In this document: positions 29,233-37,950 of the stretch, piece after piece | How the letters are laid out: each line of letters starts with the position of its first letter | Numbering within the stretch: position 1 is the first letter of the stretch | Source of the DNA: Roseovarius aestuariivivens | Lineage (GTDB): Bacteria; Pseudomonadota; Alphaproteobacteria; Rhodobacterales; Rhodobacteraceae | Length of the DNA: 64,000 nucleotides | Reading direction: 5' to 3' | Assembly (NCBI RefSeq): GCF_004761875.1 | Contig: NZ_SJEY01000002.1 | Location: forward strand, 62,001-126,000 | Made by a program: the position numbers and the translations under genes | The notes under the pieces: model-generated | What the model was told of the DNA's origin: nothing | Seen by the model: only the letters and a program-made list of their open reading frames with translations | Database searches by the model: none

Positions 29233-29762
29233 AAGATACCCCGATCGACCTTTTCTATACCGTGCCGCTGGAATTGCGCCGCCGTGCTTTTCGCGTGGCC
29301 ACAAACACCGTTGAAACCCTCGCCCGTCGTCGTGTCGCCAGTTTCTGTTGGTTTCTTCTCGTGATTCTGATCTTATTCGGCCTGGTCTTTTTCCTGCGAG
29401 AGACGTACCCACAGCTTCCCGAAACGGTGATCGGCATGATTTTCCTAGCCGGGCACATCATGGCATTCGTCGAATGGAAACTGTCCAAACGTCGCCGCCG
29501 CGAGGTTCAAGCTGGTCTCTGGACACGCACGGATCAGGCAAGCACGACGCTCAACGCCAATCTTGCTGGCCTCAAATTCATCTCCAACGATAGCGGTGCC
29601 TGCCTGCGGTCGCGCGCGATCGAACAGAACGCGCCACTTAAGGGCGAGGGTTTGCTGCGCATCTCTACAGATGTAATGGTCGTTCCTCTTTTGGGCCTGC
29701 CAGCGGGCGAGACGCCGCAAACGATCCTCGAGACATTTGATGCGGGGCGGACAGCGCAATGA
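29229..29762 (+). CDS. Uncharacterised membrane protein in the molybdenum-cofactor operon
   Basis: I do not recognise this 177-residue protein. It starts on ATGA overlapping the fdhD stop and ends overlapping mobA, so it is embedded in the operon. Two hydrophobic segments lie at about 42-57 and 67-82, followed by a Lys/Arg cluster (KLSKRRRREV) and a soluble C-terminal domain of about 85 residues on the probable cytosolic side. The layout recalls small YcxB-like membrane proteins, but that is a guess. Its place suggests a link to molybdenum enzymes (inference). Confidence 0.72.
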   Translation: MKDTPIDLFYTVPLELRRRAFRVATNTVETLARRRVASFCWFLLVILILFGLVFFLRETYPQLPETVIGMIFLAGHIMAFVEWKLSKRRRREVQAGLWTRTDQASTTLNANLAGLKFISNDSGACLRSRAIEQNAPLKGEGLLRISTDVMVVPLLGLPAGETPQTILETFDAGRTAQ

Positions 29763-30403
29763 GCCGACCTTTGGGTGTCATCCTCGCCGGGGGACTGGCG
29801 ACGCGCATGGGCGGCGGTGACAAGGGCCTATTGCGCGTCGGTGACAAAAGCCTGCTAGAGCACGTGATCGCGCGACTTTCCCCACAAGTGGACAGACTGG
29901 CCCTGAATGCCAATGGTGATGCCGACCGGTTCGCCGAATACGAGCTGCCGGTGTTGCCCGATCCCCTGCCCGGCTACGGCGGTCCCTTGGTCGGCGTGCT
30001 TGCCGGTCTGGACTGGGCTGCCGGTCAAGGCGCACGTAGCATCGTGACCGTGGCCGCCGATACGCCGTTTTTTCCGCTCGACCTCGTCAAACGGCTGGAA
30101 GAGGCGACCAAAGGCATGACGCATCCGCTGGCTCTCGCGGCCACTCCGCGCGGCCAAGGTGAGCGCACGAAATCCATGAGCCGCACAGGGCTCATTCGGC
30201 ACCCCACCTTCGGCCTTTGGCCTGTCGCCCTGCGCCAAGATTTGCGCGTTGCGCTCGAAGGCGGGCTTCACAAGGTAGTTCTCTGGACCGATCGACATGA
30301 TGGACGAGAGGCCGTCTTCGATACACCCGATGATCCCTTTTTCAATGTGAACACACCCGACGATCTGGTTCGGGCGCGCAAGCTGGCAGAGGCACAGTCA
30401 TGA
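29759..30403 (+). CDS. mobA: Molybdenum cofactor guanylyltransferase
   Basis: The 214-residue protein begins GVILAGGLATRMGGGDKGLL, the GTP-binding signature of MobA. It links GMP to molybdopterin to form the MGD cofactor used by DMSO-reductase-type enzymes such as formate dehydrogenase, which fits the fdhD gene upstream. A further motif is VAADTPFFPLDLV, the Mg-binding Asp region. It overlaps its neighbours by four bases on both sides. Confidence 0.94.
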   Translation: MSRPLGVILAGGLATRMGGGDKGLLRVGDKSLLEHVIARLSPQVDRLALNANGDADRFAEYELPVLPDPLPGYGGPLVGVLAGLDWAAGQGARSIVTVAADTPFFPLDLVKRLEEATKGMTHPLALAATPRGQGERTKSMSRTGLIRHPTFGLWPVALRQDLRVALEGGLHKVVLWTDRHDGREAVFDTPDDPFFNVNTPDDLVRARKLAEAQS

Positions 30404-30891
30404 GAATATTCGGTGTGGTTGGCTGGAAGAACGCAGGCAAAACAGGCCTGATGGAACGGCTCGTGAGGGATATCACGGGCCGGGGGTTTTCTGTCTCTAC
30501 CATCAAGCATGCCCATCACAGTTTCGACGTGGACCACCCCGGCAAAGACAGCCATCGTCATCGAGAGGCAGGAGCGACCGAAGTGCTTCTGGCGTCTCGC
30601 AAACGGTTTGCCCTCATGCACGAAATGCGGGGGGACGCGGAACCGCCCCTGTCCGAGCTTCTTTCCAAGCTGGCGCCAGTCGACCTGATCCTGATCGAAG
30701 GGTACAAGCGCGACACACATCCCAAGGTCGAAGCATACCGGGCGGAAACCGGCAACGCCCTGATCGCGCCAGGGGACAAAAGCGTACGAGCGGTGGCGAG
30801 TGACACCCCGCTCGACCTCGACCGCCCCGTTTTCGATCTCGACGATACCAAATCTATCGCGGATTTCATCCTATCCGAGGTCGGGCTGTGA
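30400..30891 (+). CDS. mobB: Molybdopterin-guanine dinucleotide biosynthesis protein MobB
   Basis: This 163-residue P-loop protein has GWKNAGKTGLMERL near residues 8-21, followed by TIKHAHHSFDVD and LILIEGYKRD, as in MobB. MobB binds GTP and MobA and assists MGD formation but is not essential in E. coli. It is coupled to mobA and moeA by ATGA overlaps. Confidence 0.93.
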   Translation: MRIFGVVGWKNAGKTGLMERLVRDITGRGFSVSTIKHAHHSFDVDHPGKDSHRHREAGATEVLLASRKRFALMHEMRGDAEPPLSELLSKLAPVDLILIEGYKRDTHPKVEAYRAETGNALIAPGDKSVRAVASDTPLDLDRPVFDLDDTKSIADFILSEVGL

Positions 30892-32996
30892 CCCCATTTG
30901 ACACGGTCGCGATCGTCGACTGGTCCAGCGGAAACGACACCGGGCCGAAACCGCGCCGTGATGCGATCTGGATTGGCCAGACGCGCAACGGCCGGGACAG
31001 CGAACCCTATTACAGTCGCAATCGGGCGGACGCGGAAGCTTACCTATCAAAGCTGATTGAGAAAGAACTCTCTGCCGGGCGCCGACTTTTTCTCGGGTTC
31101 GATTTTCCTTTCGGCTTTCCGACGGGCTTCGCGCAAGGCCTGGCCGGCAAATCCGATCCCTTTTCGGTCTGGGATTGGCTCGAGGCACGGATCGAGGACA
31201 GTCCGCGATCTAACAACCGCTTCGACGTCGCCGCCGAAATCAACGCGCACTTTCCCGGCATCGGCCCCTTCTGGTTCAACGGTCTCAAGCGTGACGTGCC
31301 GGGCCTTCCCCGTCGCGACATTCGAAATGGTCACGGCATGGCCGAGAAACGCGACTGCGAGGGTCAAACGCGGGGGGCTTTCCCCTGCTGGCAAATGGGC
31401 GGTGCGGGGGCGGTCGGTGGACAAATCCTGACAGGGCTGCCGGTCTTGAATCGCCTGCGCCGCCGGTACCACGACAATCTGGCGGTCTGGCCTTTTGAGG
31501 CATGCGAGGCCGCCGTAACTCTAGTCGAAATCTGGCCCGGCTTGATTAATCCGGTCGTGAAACGGGCAGAAGCCAGCGGCGGGATCCGGGACGCCCACCA
31601 GGTCCGTCTTCTTGCGCGCGCCGTCGCCGCCTTGCCCCCCGATGCGCTTGCCGCCATGTTGGATGTGCATGCCACCGAAGAAGGCTGGATTATGGGATTG
31701 GGTCACGAAGACCAGCTGCAGAACGCCGCCGAAGAGCAACAGCCATTGCGGCCACCGCCGCTGCGGAACGACTGTTTCGCCCTGCCGGCCGGCGTCGACT
31801 GGACCCCGGTGGAGGACGCGCTCAGGCACTTGCAGGACAATCTGCATCCGGTGGTGTCGACGGAAACCCTGCCGCTGGCCGATTGTCTCGACCGTGTTTT
31901 GGCCACCGGTGTCGCCGCGCGCCGCGCGAATCCGCCCCAAGCCAATACGGCGGTCGACGGCTACGGTTTCGCCCATGAAAGCCTTGGCTCTGGCGATCAG
32001 GTTCTACCGCTCGTTGACGGACGCGCCGCTGCGGGGCGACCGTTTGGGCGCGCCTTGCCGCCGGGACACGCGCTGCGCGTTCTGACAGGCGCGGCGCTGC
32101 CAAAAGGCGTGGATACGGTGATTCTGCAGGAAGACGTCACCCTTGGCGACGGAAAGATCGCGTTCCGTGGCGGCATCAAACCCGGTGCCAACACACGCCG
32201 CGCCGGCGAGGATGTGGAAAAGGGGGACGAAATCCTCTCGGAGGGGCGCGTATTGACGCCGGCGGATCTTGCACTCGCGTCGGCCACCGGGTTGGCGCGG
32301 TTACCGGTTCGGTCGCGCCTGCGCGTCGCGATCATTTCGACCGGCGACGAATTGCGCGAACCTGGCGACGAAGCTGGCCCCGGACAAATCTACGATGCAA
32401 ACAGGCCGCTTCTGCTGAGCCTCGCTCGCAAGTTCGGTTACGTCGCGGTCGATCTCGGCCGAGTGGAAGATGATCGAGAGGCGCTGCGCAGGGTTCTCGA
32501 CCGAGGTTCGGTAGAGGCCGATGTGATCCTGACCTCCGGCGGAGCCTCCGCGGGTGACGAAGATCACGTGTCAGCCCTGCTCAACGAGACCGGAGCGATG
32601 TCGCAGTGGCGCATCGCGGTGAAGCCGGGCCGGCCGCTTGCGCTTGGTCTCTGGCAGGACACGCCGGTCTTCGGCCTGCCTGGAAACCCGGTCGCCGCAA
32701 TGGTCTGCACCCTTATCTTCGCACGGCCTGCCATGCGCCGCCTGGCCGGCGAGACCTGGCGCGCGCCGCATGCAATCACCGTACCCGCAGCGTTCGAGAA
32801 ATCCAAAAAGCCGGGTCGCCGTGAATTCCTCCGCGCGCGGCTGCGCGACGGAAAGGCGGAAATATTCAAATCCGAGGGGTCCGGGCGAATCAGCGGGCTT
32901 AGCTGGGCGGAAGGGCTCATAGAGTTGCCCGATGGAGAGATAAAGGTACAACCAGGAGATCCCGTCCGCTACCTGCCCTTTACCGCATTCTACTGA
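30888..32996 (+). CDS. moeA: MoeA-type molybdopterin molybdotransferase with extra N-terminal domain
   Basis: The 702-residue protein is about 290 residues longer than MoeA. Residues about 300-702 are a complete MoeA/Glp: PQANTAVDGYGFA, TGDELREPGDEAGPGQIYDANR, TSGGASAGDEDHV, KPGRPLALG and FGLPGNPVAAMV are present. It inserts molybdate into adenylylated molybdopterin. Residues about 1-290 form a separate domain beginning VAIVDWSSGNDTG with GFDFPFGFP and VEIWPGLINPVV; the alternating acidic strands recall an RNase H-like or DUF429 fold, but this is uncertain. No stop or frameshift separates the parts. Last gene of the operon. Confidence 0.92.
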   Translation: MTPFDTVAIVDWSSGNDTGPKPRRDAIWIGQTRNGRDSEPYYSRNRADAEAYLSKLIEKELSAGRRLFLGFDFPFGFPTGFAQGLAGKSDPFSVWDWLEARIEDSPRSNNRFDVAAEINAHFPGIGPFWFNGLKRDVPGLPRRDIRNGHGMAEKRDCEGQTRGAFPCWQMGGAGAVGGQILTGLPVLNRLRRRYHDNLAVWPFEACEAAVTLVEIWPGLINPVVKRAEASGGIRDAHQVRLLARAVAALPPDALAAMLDVHATEEGWIMGLGHEDQLQNAAEEQQPLRPPPLRNDCFALPAGVDWTPVEDALRHLQDNLHPVVSTETLPLADCLDRVLATGVAARRANPPQANTAVDGYGFAHESLGSGDQVLPLVDGRAAAGRPFGRALPPGHALRVLTGAALPKGVDTVILQEDVTLGDGKIAFRGGIKPGANTRRAGEDVEKGDEILSEGRVLTPADLALASATGLARLPVRSRLRVAIISTGDELREPGDEAGPGQIYDANRPLLLSLARKFGYVAVDLGRVEDDREALRRVLDRGSVEADVILTSGGASAGDEDHVSALLNETGAMSQWRIAVKPGRPLALGLWQDTPVFGLPGNPVAAMVCTLIFARPAMRRLAGETWRAPHAITVPAAFEKSKKPGRREFLRARLRDGKAEIFKSEGSGRISGLSWAEGLIELPDGEIKVQPGDPVRYLPFTAFY

Positions 32997-33002
32997 GTCG
33001 AG

Positions 33003-33021
33003 TTATTCTTGGCGAGAATAA
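33003..33021. terminator. AT-rich hairpin between convergent moeA and ABC exporter
   Basis: TTATTCT at 33003-33009 pairs with AGAATAA at 33015-33021 around a five-base loop, just after the moeA stop. The stem is weak and has no T-run, so it is a tentative transcript-end structure. Confidence 0.3.
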
Positions 33022-33144
33022 TCCCGCCGGAGGCGTCCTAAGCTAGTCCTCGGTGAATCCCCTAAATCAACCGCGCATCATCCGCGCTTCGCGCGGCCCG
33101 AGATATCTGAAGCGACCAAGACAATTCGTTCGCGAATCCTCGGA

Positions 33145-34929
33145 TCACCGCCCGTCATAACCTTTCTTTTGCGCCTCATAGAGCTGCGCATATAGCCCGC
33201 CCTGCGCGAGCAGATCCTTATGCTTACCCTGCTGGATAAGGCGGCCCGACTCGAGCACAAAAATCCGGTCCGCGCCGGCAATGGAACTCAGTCGATGCGC
33301 CACAACGATGGTTGTCTTGCCTTTCGTCAAACGGTCAAGCGCCGCTTTGATGCGCGCCTCGGTCGCCTGATCGAGCGCGCTTGTGGCCTCATCCAGCAGC
33401 AGGATCGGCGCATCACGCAGAAAAGCGCGGGCTATGGCGATACGCTGCTTCTGACCGCCGGAAAGCTGAGCCCCCTTCGGCCCCACCGGCGCCTCTCCGC
33501 GGCGGCGCACAAGATCGGCGATCTCGGCATTTTCCGCGGCCTGCCAGATCTCGTCCTCGCTTGCCTCGGGATTGACATAGCGGATGTTGTCCCAGATCGA
33601 CGCATTGAAGATAACGATATCCTGTGCCACCACCGAAAACGCCCCGCGCAGCGCGCTGACCTTTAGGTCACCGATGGGCGTGCCACCAAAAGTTATCTCT
33701 CCTCCCTGCGCATCGTAGAGCCGCGAGAGAAGCGACAGGATTGTCGTCTTGCCGGAGCCGGTCGCCCCGACGATGGCCGAAACCTTGCCACCTTCGAAAG
33801 TCATCGAAAGCCCGTCAAACAACGGCTGGTCCTTCGAGTAGGAGAACTGCACTTCGCGCAGCACAATGTCACCGCGCGTGTCGAACTCCGACACGGCGCC
33901 GGATCGATCGGTAATGGTGGGCGTCTCTTCGTAAAGCGCGCGCACGCGGTCCAGCAGCACGAGATTGGACTGCAGGCTACCGAAGAACTGCGCCAGAAGG
34001 CGCGCGGGATCGAACACCATCACCATGCCGAGCAGAAAGGTGATAATCCCGGCACCGTCCATGTCAAAGCTGGGCGACAAGACCATGTATCCGCCGCCGC
34101 CGATCACCAGCACGTAAACGAAGGCCGAACTCAAATCGATCGAGGGCATCACCAGCGCCTGCGTGATCTGTACCCGGTTCATCAGGTTGCGCAACGATAC
34201 CGTGCCCGTCAGAAGGCGGGCCTTCTCGACCTCTTCCTGGCTTGCGATCTTGACCGTGCGCATTCCATTCACGGTTTCTTCGATGCCGTTCATGTACGCG
34301 CCAAGCGCCTGTTCAGCTTCACCCTGTCCCTGTTTGACGCGGTCCGAGACGAAATTCATCACCACGATTATGAAGGGCAGCACGACGATGGCCGCGGTGA
34401 ACAGGACAGGGTTCTTCCAGATGAGATAGCCCGACACGACCACCACTGTCACCGCATCACGCACCGCCCCCGCAACGGCCAGTCCGACGAAGACACCAAT
34501 CGCCTGCGTCTGCGTGACGATTTTCTGGATGATCTCACCAGATTTCGTGCGCTCGAAATAAGCCAGGTCGAGCGACATAAGATGATTGACCAAATCCCGA
34601 CGCATCTCGAAGATCGCCTGGTTCGAAATACGCACAGTGATCATTGGCGCCAGAAAGGACACCACGCCGCGGACGGTAAAGAGCAAGAACACGACCACGC
34701 AGACCATGATCAGCTCGCGCAGCGCCCCGGAATCAAAGATCACGCGCAAGCCGCTTTCGGTCATTGCAAGAAATTGCTGATAGACGAGACCCTGAACAAG
34801 GATCAGCCCCAGCACCACCAGCAACATGCCGGAATGCTTACGTAGGTAGTGGCGCCAGAACCACCGCATGTTGTCACGGTCGGCCTGAGAATAAAGCCTC
34901 TGGCGTTTCGGCTTGGGCGGAGCGTTCAT
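33145..34929 (-). CDS. ABC exporter, fused permease and ATPase (MsbA-like)
   Basis: The ATG at 34929 (MNAPPKPKRQR) gives 594 residues; the frame extends 27 codons upstream without a ribosome site. Six transmembrane helices (about 30-330) precede a nucleotide-binding domain with Walker A GATGSGKTT, signature LSGGQKQR, Walker B ILLLDEATSALD and the switch His in VVAHRLS. It is a half-transporter that should act as a homodimer at the inner membrane, exporting a lipid or hydrophobic compound. The substrate is not deducible; the lipid A flippase MsbA is the closest well-known relative by pattern. Confidence 0.9.
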   Translation of the reverse strand: MNAPPKPKRQRLYSQADRDNMRWFWRHYLRKHSGMLLVVLGLILVQGLVYQQFLAMTESGLRVIFDSGALRELIMVCVVVFLLFTVRGVVSFLAPMITVRISNQAIFEMRRDLVNHLMSLDLAYFERTKSGEIIQKIVTQTQAIGVFVGLAVAGAVRDAVTVVVVSGYLIWKNPVLFTAAIVVLPFIIVVMNFVSDRVKQGQGEAEQALGAYMNGIEETVNGMRTVKIASQEEVEKARLLTGTVSLRNLMNRVQITQALVMPSIDLSSAFVYVLVIGGGGYMVLSPSFDMDGAGIITFLLGMVMVFDPARLLAQFFGSLQSNLVLLDRVRALYEETPTITDRSGAVSEFDTRGDIVLREVQFSYSKDQPLFDGLSMTFEGGKVSAIVGATGSGKTTILSLLSRLYDAQGGEITFGGTPIGDLKVSALRGAFSVVAQDIVIFNASIWDNIRYVNPEASEDEIWQAAENAEIADLVRRRGEAPVGPKGAQLSGGQKQRIAIARAFLRDAPILLLDEATSALDQATEARIKAALDRLTKGKTTIVVAHRLSSIAGADRIFVLESGRLIQQGKHKDLLAQGGLYAQLYEAQKKGYDGR

Positions 34930-35094
34930 AGGGCGGAAGACCTTTCTGACCCGGGCGTTTGTCGGCCTATAAACGGTCGGGGGACAAAGGTCAGCCCCAA
35001 CCTGTCGCACCGGTCCAGCGACGTTGCGGGCTGCACAGGCCGGATTGCCTCCGGCGGGAGCATTCGTGCCAAAAAGAAGCCCCTTTCGCGCGCA

Positions 35095-35676
35095 TTATCT
35101 CAGACCGTCCTCGCCCTTGACCTGATCTACGGTCAGCCCTCCCATTCGGTCGTGCACCCGTCCGCCGCGCGCCATCGCGAGCACGAAAAGCAGTTCGTCG
35201 GCGCGGGGGCCATCGGGCAGTCCGATTTCCATCGCGTCGAAATGACTCCGGACATAGGCGGCGTTGATATGACCCAGCGGCACGTCGATACGGCTGCCGG
35301 GACCACCCTGTTTCATCGCAGACGGTACGATGGCGCGCGCCTCGCCCAACCTTTCGCGCATGGCGTAGCCGCCTGGCACATGCCAGAGCGCGGTATGTTC
35401 AAGCTCGCCCGCCGCGCCGGCCATGGCCGCCTTGCCATATCCATCGATCCCGGCAGGACCACCCATGGCATCGATAAGGCGATCGGTCATCATCAGACCA
35501 AGCGGCTTGAGATCTTCCATCGCTGTCTGAAGCTCTTCGGTATAGCTGCCTGCGAAAGGATTCCTGACGAGCGCCGCAATCGCGCCGCGTTGGCGAGGCG
35601 TGTCAGGCGGGGGGCCGCCATCGTGAAAGATCTCTTCGAGAAAGATAGCGACTTTACGCAGCGTAAATTCAGGCAT
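35095..35676 (-). CDS. DUF1185 / amino acid synthesis family protein
   Basis: This 193-residue soluble protein matches the family called amino acid synthesis (PF06684): it begins with LRKVAIFLEEIFHDGG and contains AALVRNPFAGSY, GKAAMAGAAGELEHTALWHVP and DVPLGHINAAYVRSHFDAMEIG. Structures exist for relatives but no enzyme activity is established to my knowledge. It overlaps the UPF0280 gene by eight bases and is the last gene of the molybdenum hydroxylase cluster, so it probably serves the same pathway. Confidence 0.82.
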   Translation of the reverse strand: MPEFTLRKVAIFLEEIFHDGGPPPDTPRQRGAIAALVRNPFAGSYTEELQTAMEDLKPLGLMMTDRLIDAMGGPAGIDGYGKAAMAGAAGELEHTALWHVPGGYAMRERLGEARAIVPSAMKQGGPGSRIDVPLGHINAAYVRSHFDAMEIGLPDGPRADELLFVLAMARGGRVHDRMGGLTVDQVKGEDGLR

Positions 35677-36511
35677 GGTGTGGCTCTCTTTCCGTCAGCA
35701 AAGGCAGTGCGCCCGCGATCACGCGGCGTCCGCGCAAGGTCAAGCAGGCCGCGTCGATGTATCCGCGTGTGCGCAACGTGTCAGCGTAGACTCGGCCTCG
35801 ATTGAGGGCAGTTTGCATCTCGGTGTCAGTCAGCGTGCCGACCGCGATGGTCACGCGCCGCTCACCCAGATCGCTATCGGGCGACAGCTCTATGGCGGGA
35901 CGGCGCGTAACGGCCGGATGGTCGGGCAAATCCACCGCATTGGCGATCATGGTCGCTGCTGCATCCGCCACGGCCGCGCTTCGGGCAAGCACCGTGACGC
36001 TGTCGGCGATTCCGAAAGAATGGCTGCGCCCGCCACGCCCCGAAGTTGCGATGCCGCGGGAGGGATCGCACGATCCGATCCTCAAACCGGCGGGGGGATC
36101 GCCGGCAATGGCTGCGGTCATCGTCTCGCCGGCAGCCAGATGGAACGTGATGTCGCCGCCATTGTTCACGAAGGCGCGGGAAATACCGGGACCGTCGAGA
36201 ATGGCCCGCAACACCGTATCGGCCCCGGCCCCAGCAACGGCCGCCATCGGCGTGATAAAGACCGGTGCAAAAGGCGCCACGGCTTCGAGCATCAGGCGCG
36301 CAGTTTCACCGGTGCAGGGCGCGCCTGCAGGCAATCTCAGCCGGGGCAAGTCCGCGACAAGTTCATCCAGAAGCGTGTCGAACCGGGCTACTGCACGGGC
36401 GTAAGCGGCACGCGCGCCCGGTCCTTCGATCCCGACAATCATATCGATGGGCCCATGATGGAGATGAAGCCGACGACCGTCAGGCAGCCAATGGGCCTGC
36501 GGACCGCTCAT
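35669..36511 (-). CDS. UPF0280 family protein (ApbE-like fold)
   Basis: The 280-residue protein shows the UPF0280 pattern: RLHLHHGPIDMIVG at the N-terminus, PAGAPCTGETARLMLEAVAPF, AAVAGAGADTVL, FVNNGGDITFHL and the central SGRGGRSHSFGIADSVTVLA. The family is distantly related to ApbE flavin transferases, which covalently attach FMN to proteins; whether this member transfers flavin is unknown. It is coupled by overlaps to both neighbours, placing it with a ferredoxin-type reductase and a molybdenum hydroxylase. Confidence 0.87.
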   Translation of the reverse strand: MSGPQAHWLPDGRRLHLHHGPIDMIVGIEGPGARAAYARAVARFDTLLDELVADLPRLRLPAGAPCTGETARLMLEAVAPFAPVFITPMAAVAGAGADTVLRAILDGPGISRAFVNNGGDITFHLAAGETMTAAIAGDPPAGLRIGSCDPSRGIATSGRGGRSHSFGIADSVTVLARSAAVADAAATMIANAVDLPDHPAVTRRPAIELSPDSDLGERRVTIAVGTLTDTEMQTALNRGRVYADTLRTRGYIDAACLTLRGRRVIAGALPLLTEREPHHA

Positions 36512-37950
36512 TCCGGTCCCTCCGGCGGGACCGCCCGCATTTCGCTACCGTACTCGCCCCCGCGTTCAAGCACATCACGCACCGCGCGTACGGCAGAATC
36601 ATGTCCGCCAAGCGCGCGATAGGTCGCGCGCGGCAGCGTGAATTCCAGCGGAGCAACAAGGGCGGGCGTCGGGACATGTCCGAACGCGCCATCGGGCATG
36701 CGCGTGACGTCCACCATTAGGGTAATTCCGCCTCCGGGCCAGATATAGGTGGCCGCACCGCCACAGGTGACTTTCGTCTCTCCCGATTGCACCGAACGCG
36801 TGAGGGCAACCGGATTGCGCGTCACTCCAGAGCGTAAAGAGCCACCCGCGCCTGCCTGGAACATGACCGTGCAAAGCGCGGGTTCGCAATTCTCGGCGAT
36901 CAGGCCGACGGAGGCGCGGAGACGCTCCGGCATCGGCGCGGGTTCCGGAACAAGCGCCTCGTTCAGCACGTAATAGCCCGCATGTTCGCCTGTCGTCGAC
37001 ACCATCAGGAGACTCAGCCCCGCCCGCGCCCCTTTCTTTTCCAGCCACGGATTGAGGATCGAGAGCGGATCTTCGATATCGGTGCCGCCCCATCCCGGAC
37101 CGGGACCGGCCACCTTGAAATAGCGACCGGGCGTCGACCGATGTCCGCGAATTCGTATGCCGGATTCGGGCCAGTCCAGAACCTTGCCCGCCTGGTGTTC
37201 GCTCACCACGCCGGTGATGTGGTCGTCGACCACGACGACCTCGTCGACAAGACCCTGCCATTGGCTGGCGAACATCCCGATCGTAGCGGAGCCGCAGCCG
37301 ACGCGCATGCGCTCTTCGCGCTTGCCATCGACGATTGGCGCGGCGCCGGCCTCGACGGTCAAAGCGGCCCCGCCATCGATCTCGAGGTCGACCGGTTCGC
37401 GATTGCATAGGCGCAAGAGTGCGGCACAGGTCGCGCGGCCCTCGGCCTTGCTGCCGCCGGTCAGATGTTCCACCCCGCCAAGCGAAAGCATCTGCGATCC
37501 GTATTCCGAAGTCGTAACGTGGCCAATGACCTCGCCGTCCACGCGTACGCTGGCGGTTTCGGTCCCAAGATGACGGTCGGTATCGATCTTCACCTTCACG
37601 CCGCAATAGGAAAAGATCGCCTCGGTGACGACGGTGACGACGTCTACACCTTCAATATCTCGGCTAACGATGAAGGGGGCGGGCTTGTAGTCTGGATAGG
37701 TCGTGCCGGACCCGACCCCGGTCACGAAAAGGTCGTCGGCCGACAGATTACCGGGCCAGTCCGCCGCCAGGAAAGGCCGCACCTCGCCGCCCGCCGCGAC
37801 CCTGCGGTCAAGTAAGGTCAGCGGATCGCATCGTACCAGTCGCCCGTCTTCATTGGTGTAGCGATCACACGCCCCAACCTTTCCCGGCGCGATATAACAC
37901 ATGACCGGACAGGCATCGCATCGGATCTTGTCGGTCTGCCGCCTGCTCAT
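36508..37950 (-). CDS. 6-hydroxynicotinate reductase-like iron-sulfur protein
   Basis: The 480-residue protein begins with a Cys-rich motif, CDACPVMCYIAPGKVGACDRY, suited to an Fe-S cluster. It then has long blocks such as GVGSGTTYPDYKPAPFIVS, TEAIFSYCGVKVKIDTDRHLG and GVVSEHQAGKVLDWPESGIRIRGH. This matches proteins annotated as 6-hydroxynicotinate reductase, which in Eubacterium barkeri uses reduced ferredoxin to make 1,4,5,6-tetrahydro-6-oxonicotinate. Whether this aerobic alphaproteobacterium uses the same substrate is unknown. It overlaps the hydroxylase and UPF0280 genes by four bases each. Confidence 0.8.
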   Translation of the reverse strand: MSRRQTDKIRCDACPVMCYIAPGKVGACDRYTNEDGRLVRCDPLTLLDRRVAAGGEVRPFLAADWPGNLSADDLFVTGVGSGTTYPDYKPAPFIVSRDIEGVDVVTVVTEAIFSYCGVKVKIDTDRHLGTETASVRVDGEVIGHVTTSEYGSQMLSLGGVEHLTGGSKAEGRATCAALLRLCNREPVDLEIDGGAALTVEAGAAPIVDGKREERMRVGCGSATIGMFASQWQGLVDEVVVVDDHITGVVSEHQAGKVLDWPESGIRIRGHRSTPGRYFKVAGPGPGWGGTDIEDPLSILNPWLEKKGARAGLSLLMVSTTGEHAGYYVLNEALVPEPAPMPERLRASVGLIAENCEPALCTVMFQAGAGGSLRSGVTRNPVALTRSVQSGETKVTCGGAATYIWPGGGITLMVDVTRMPDGAFGHVPTPALVAPLEFTLPRATYRALGGHDSAVRAVRDVLERGGEYGSEMRAVPPEGPE

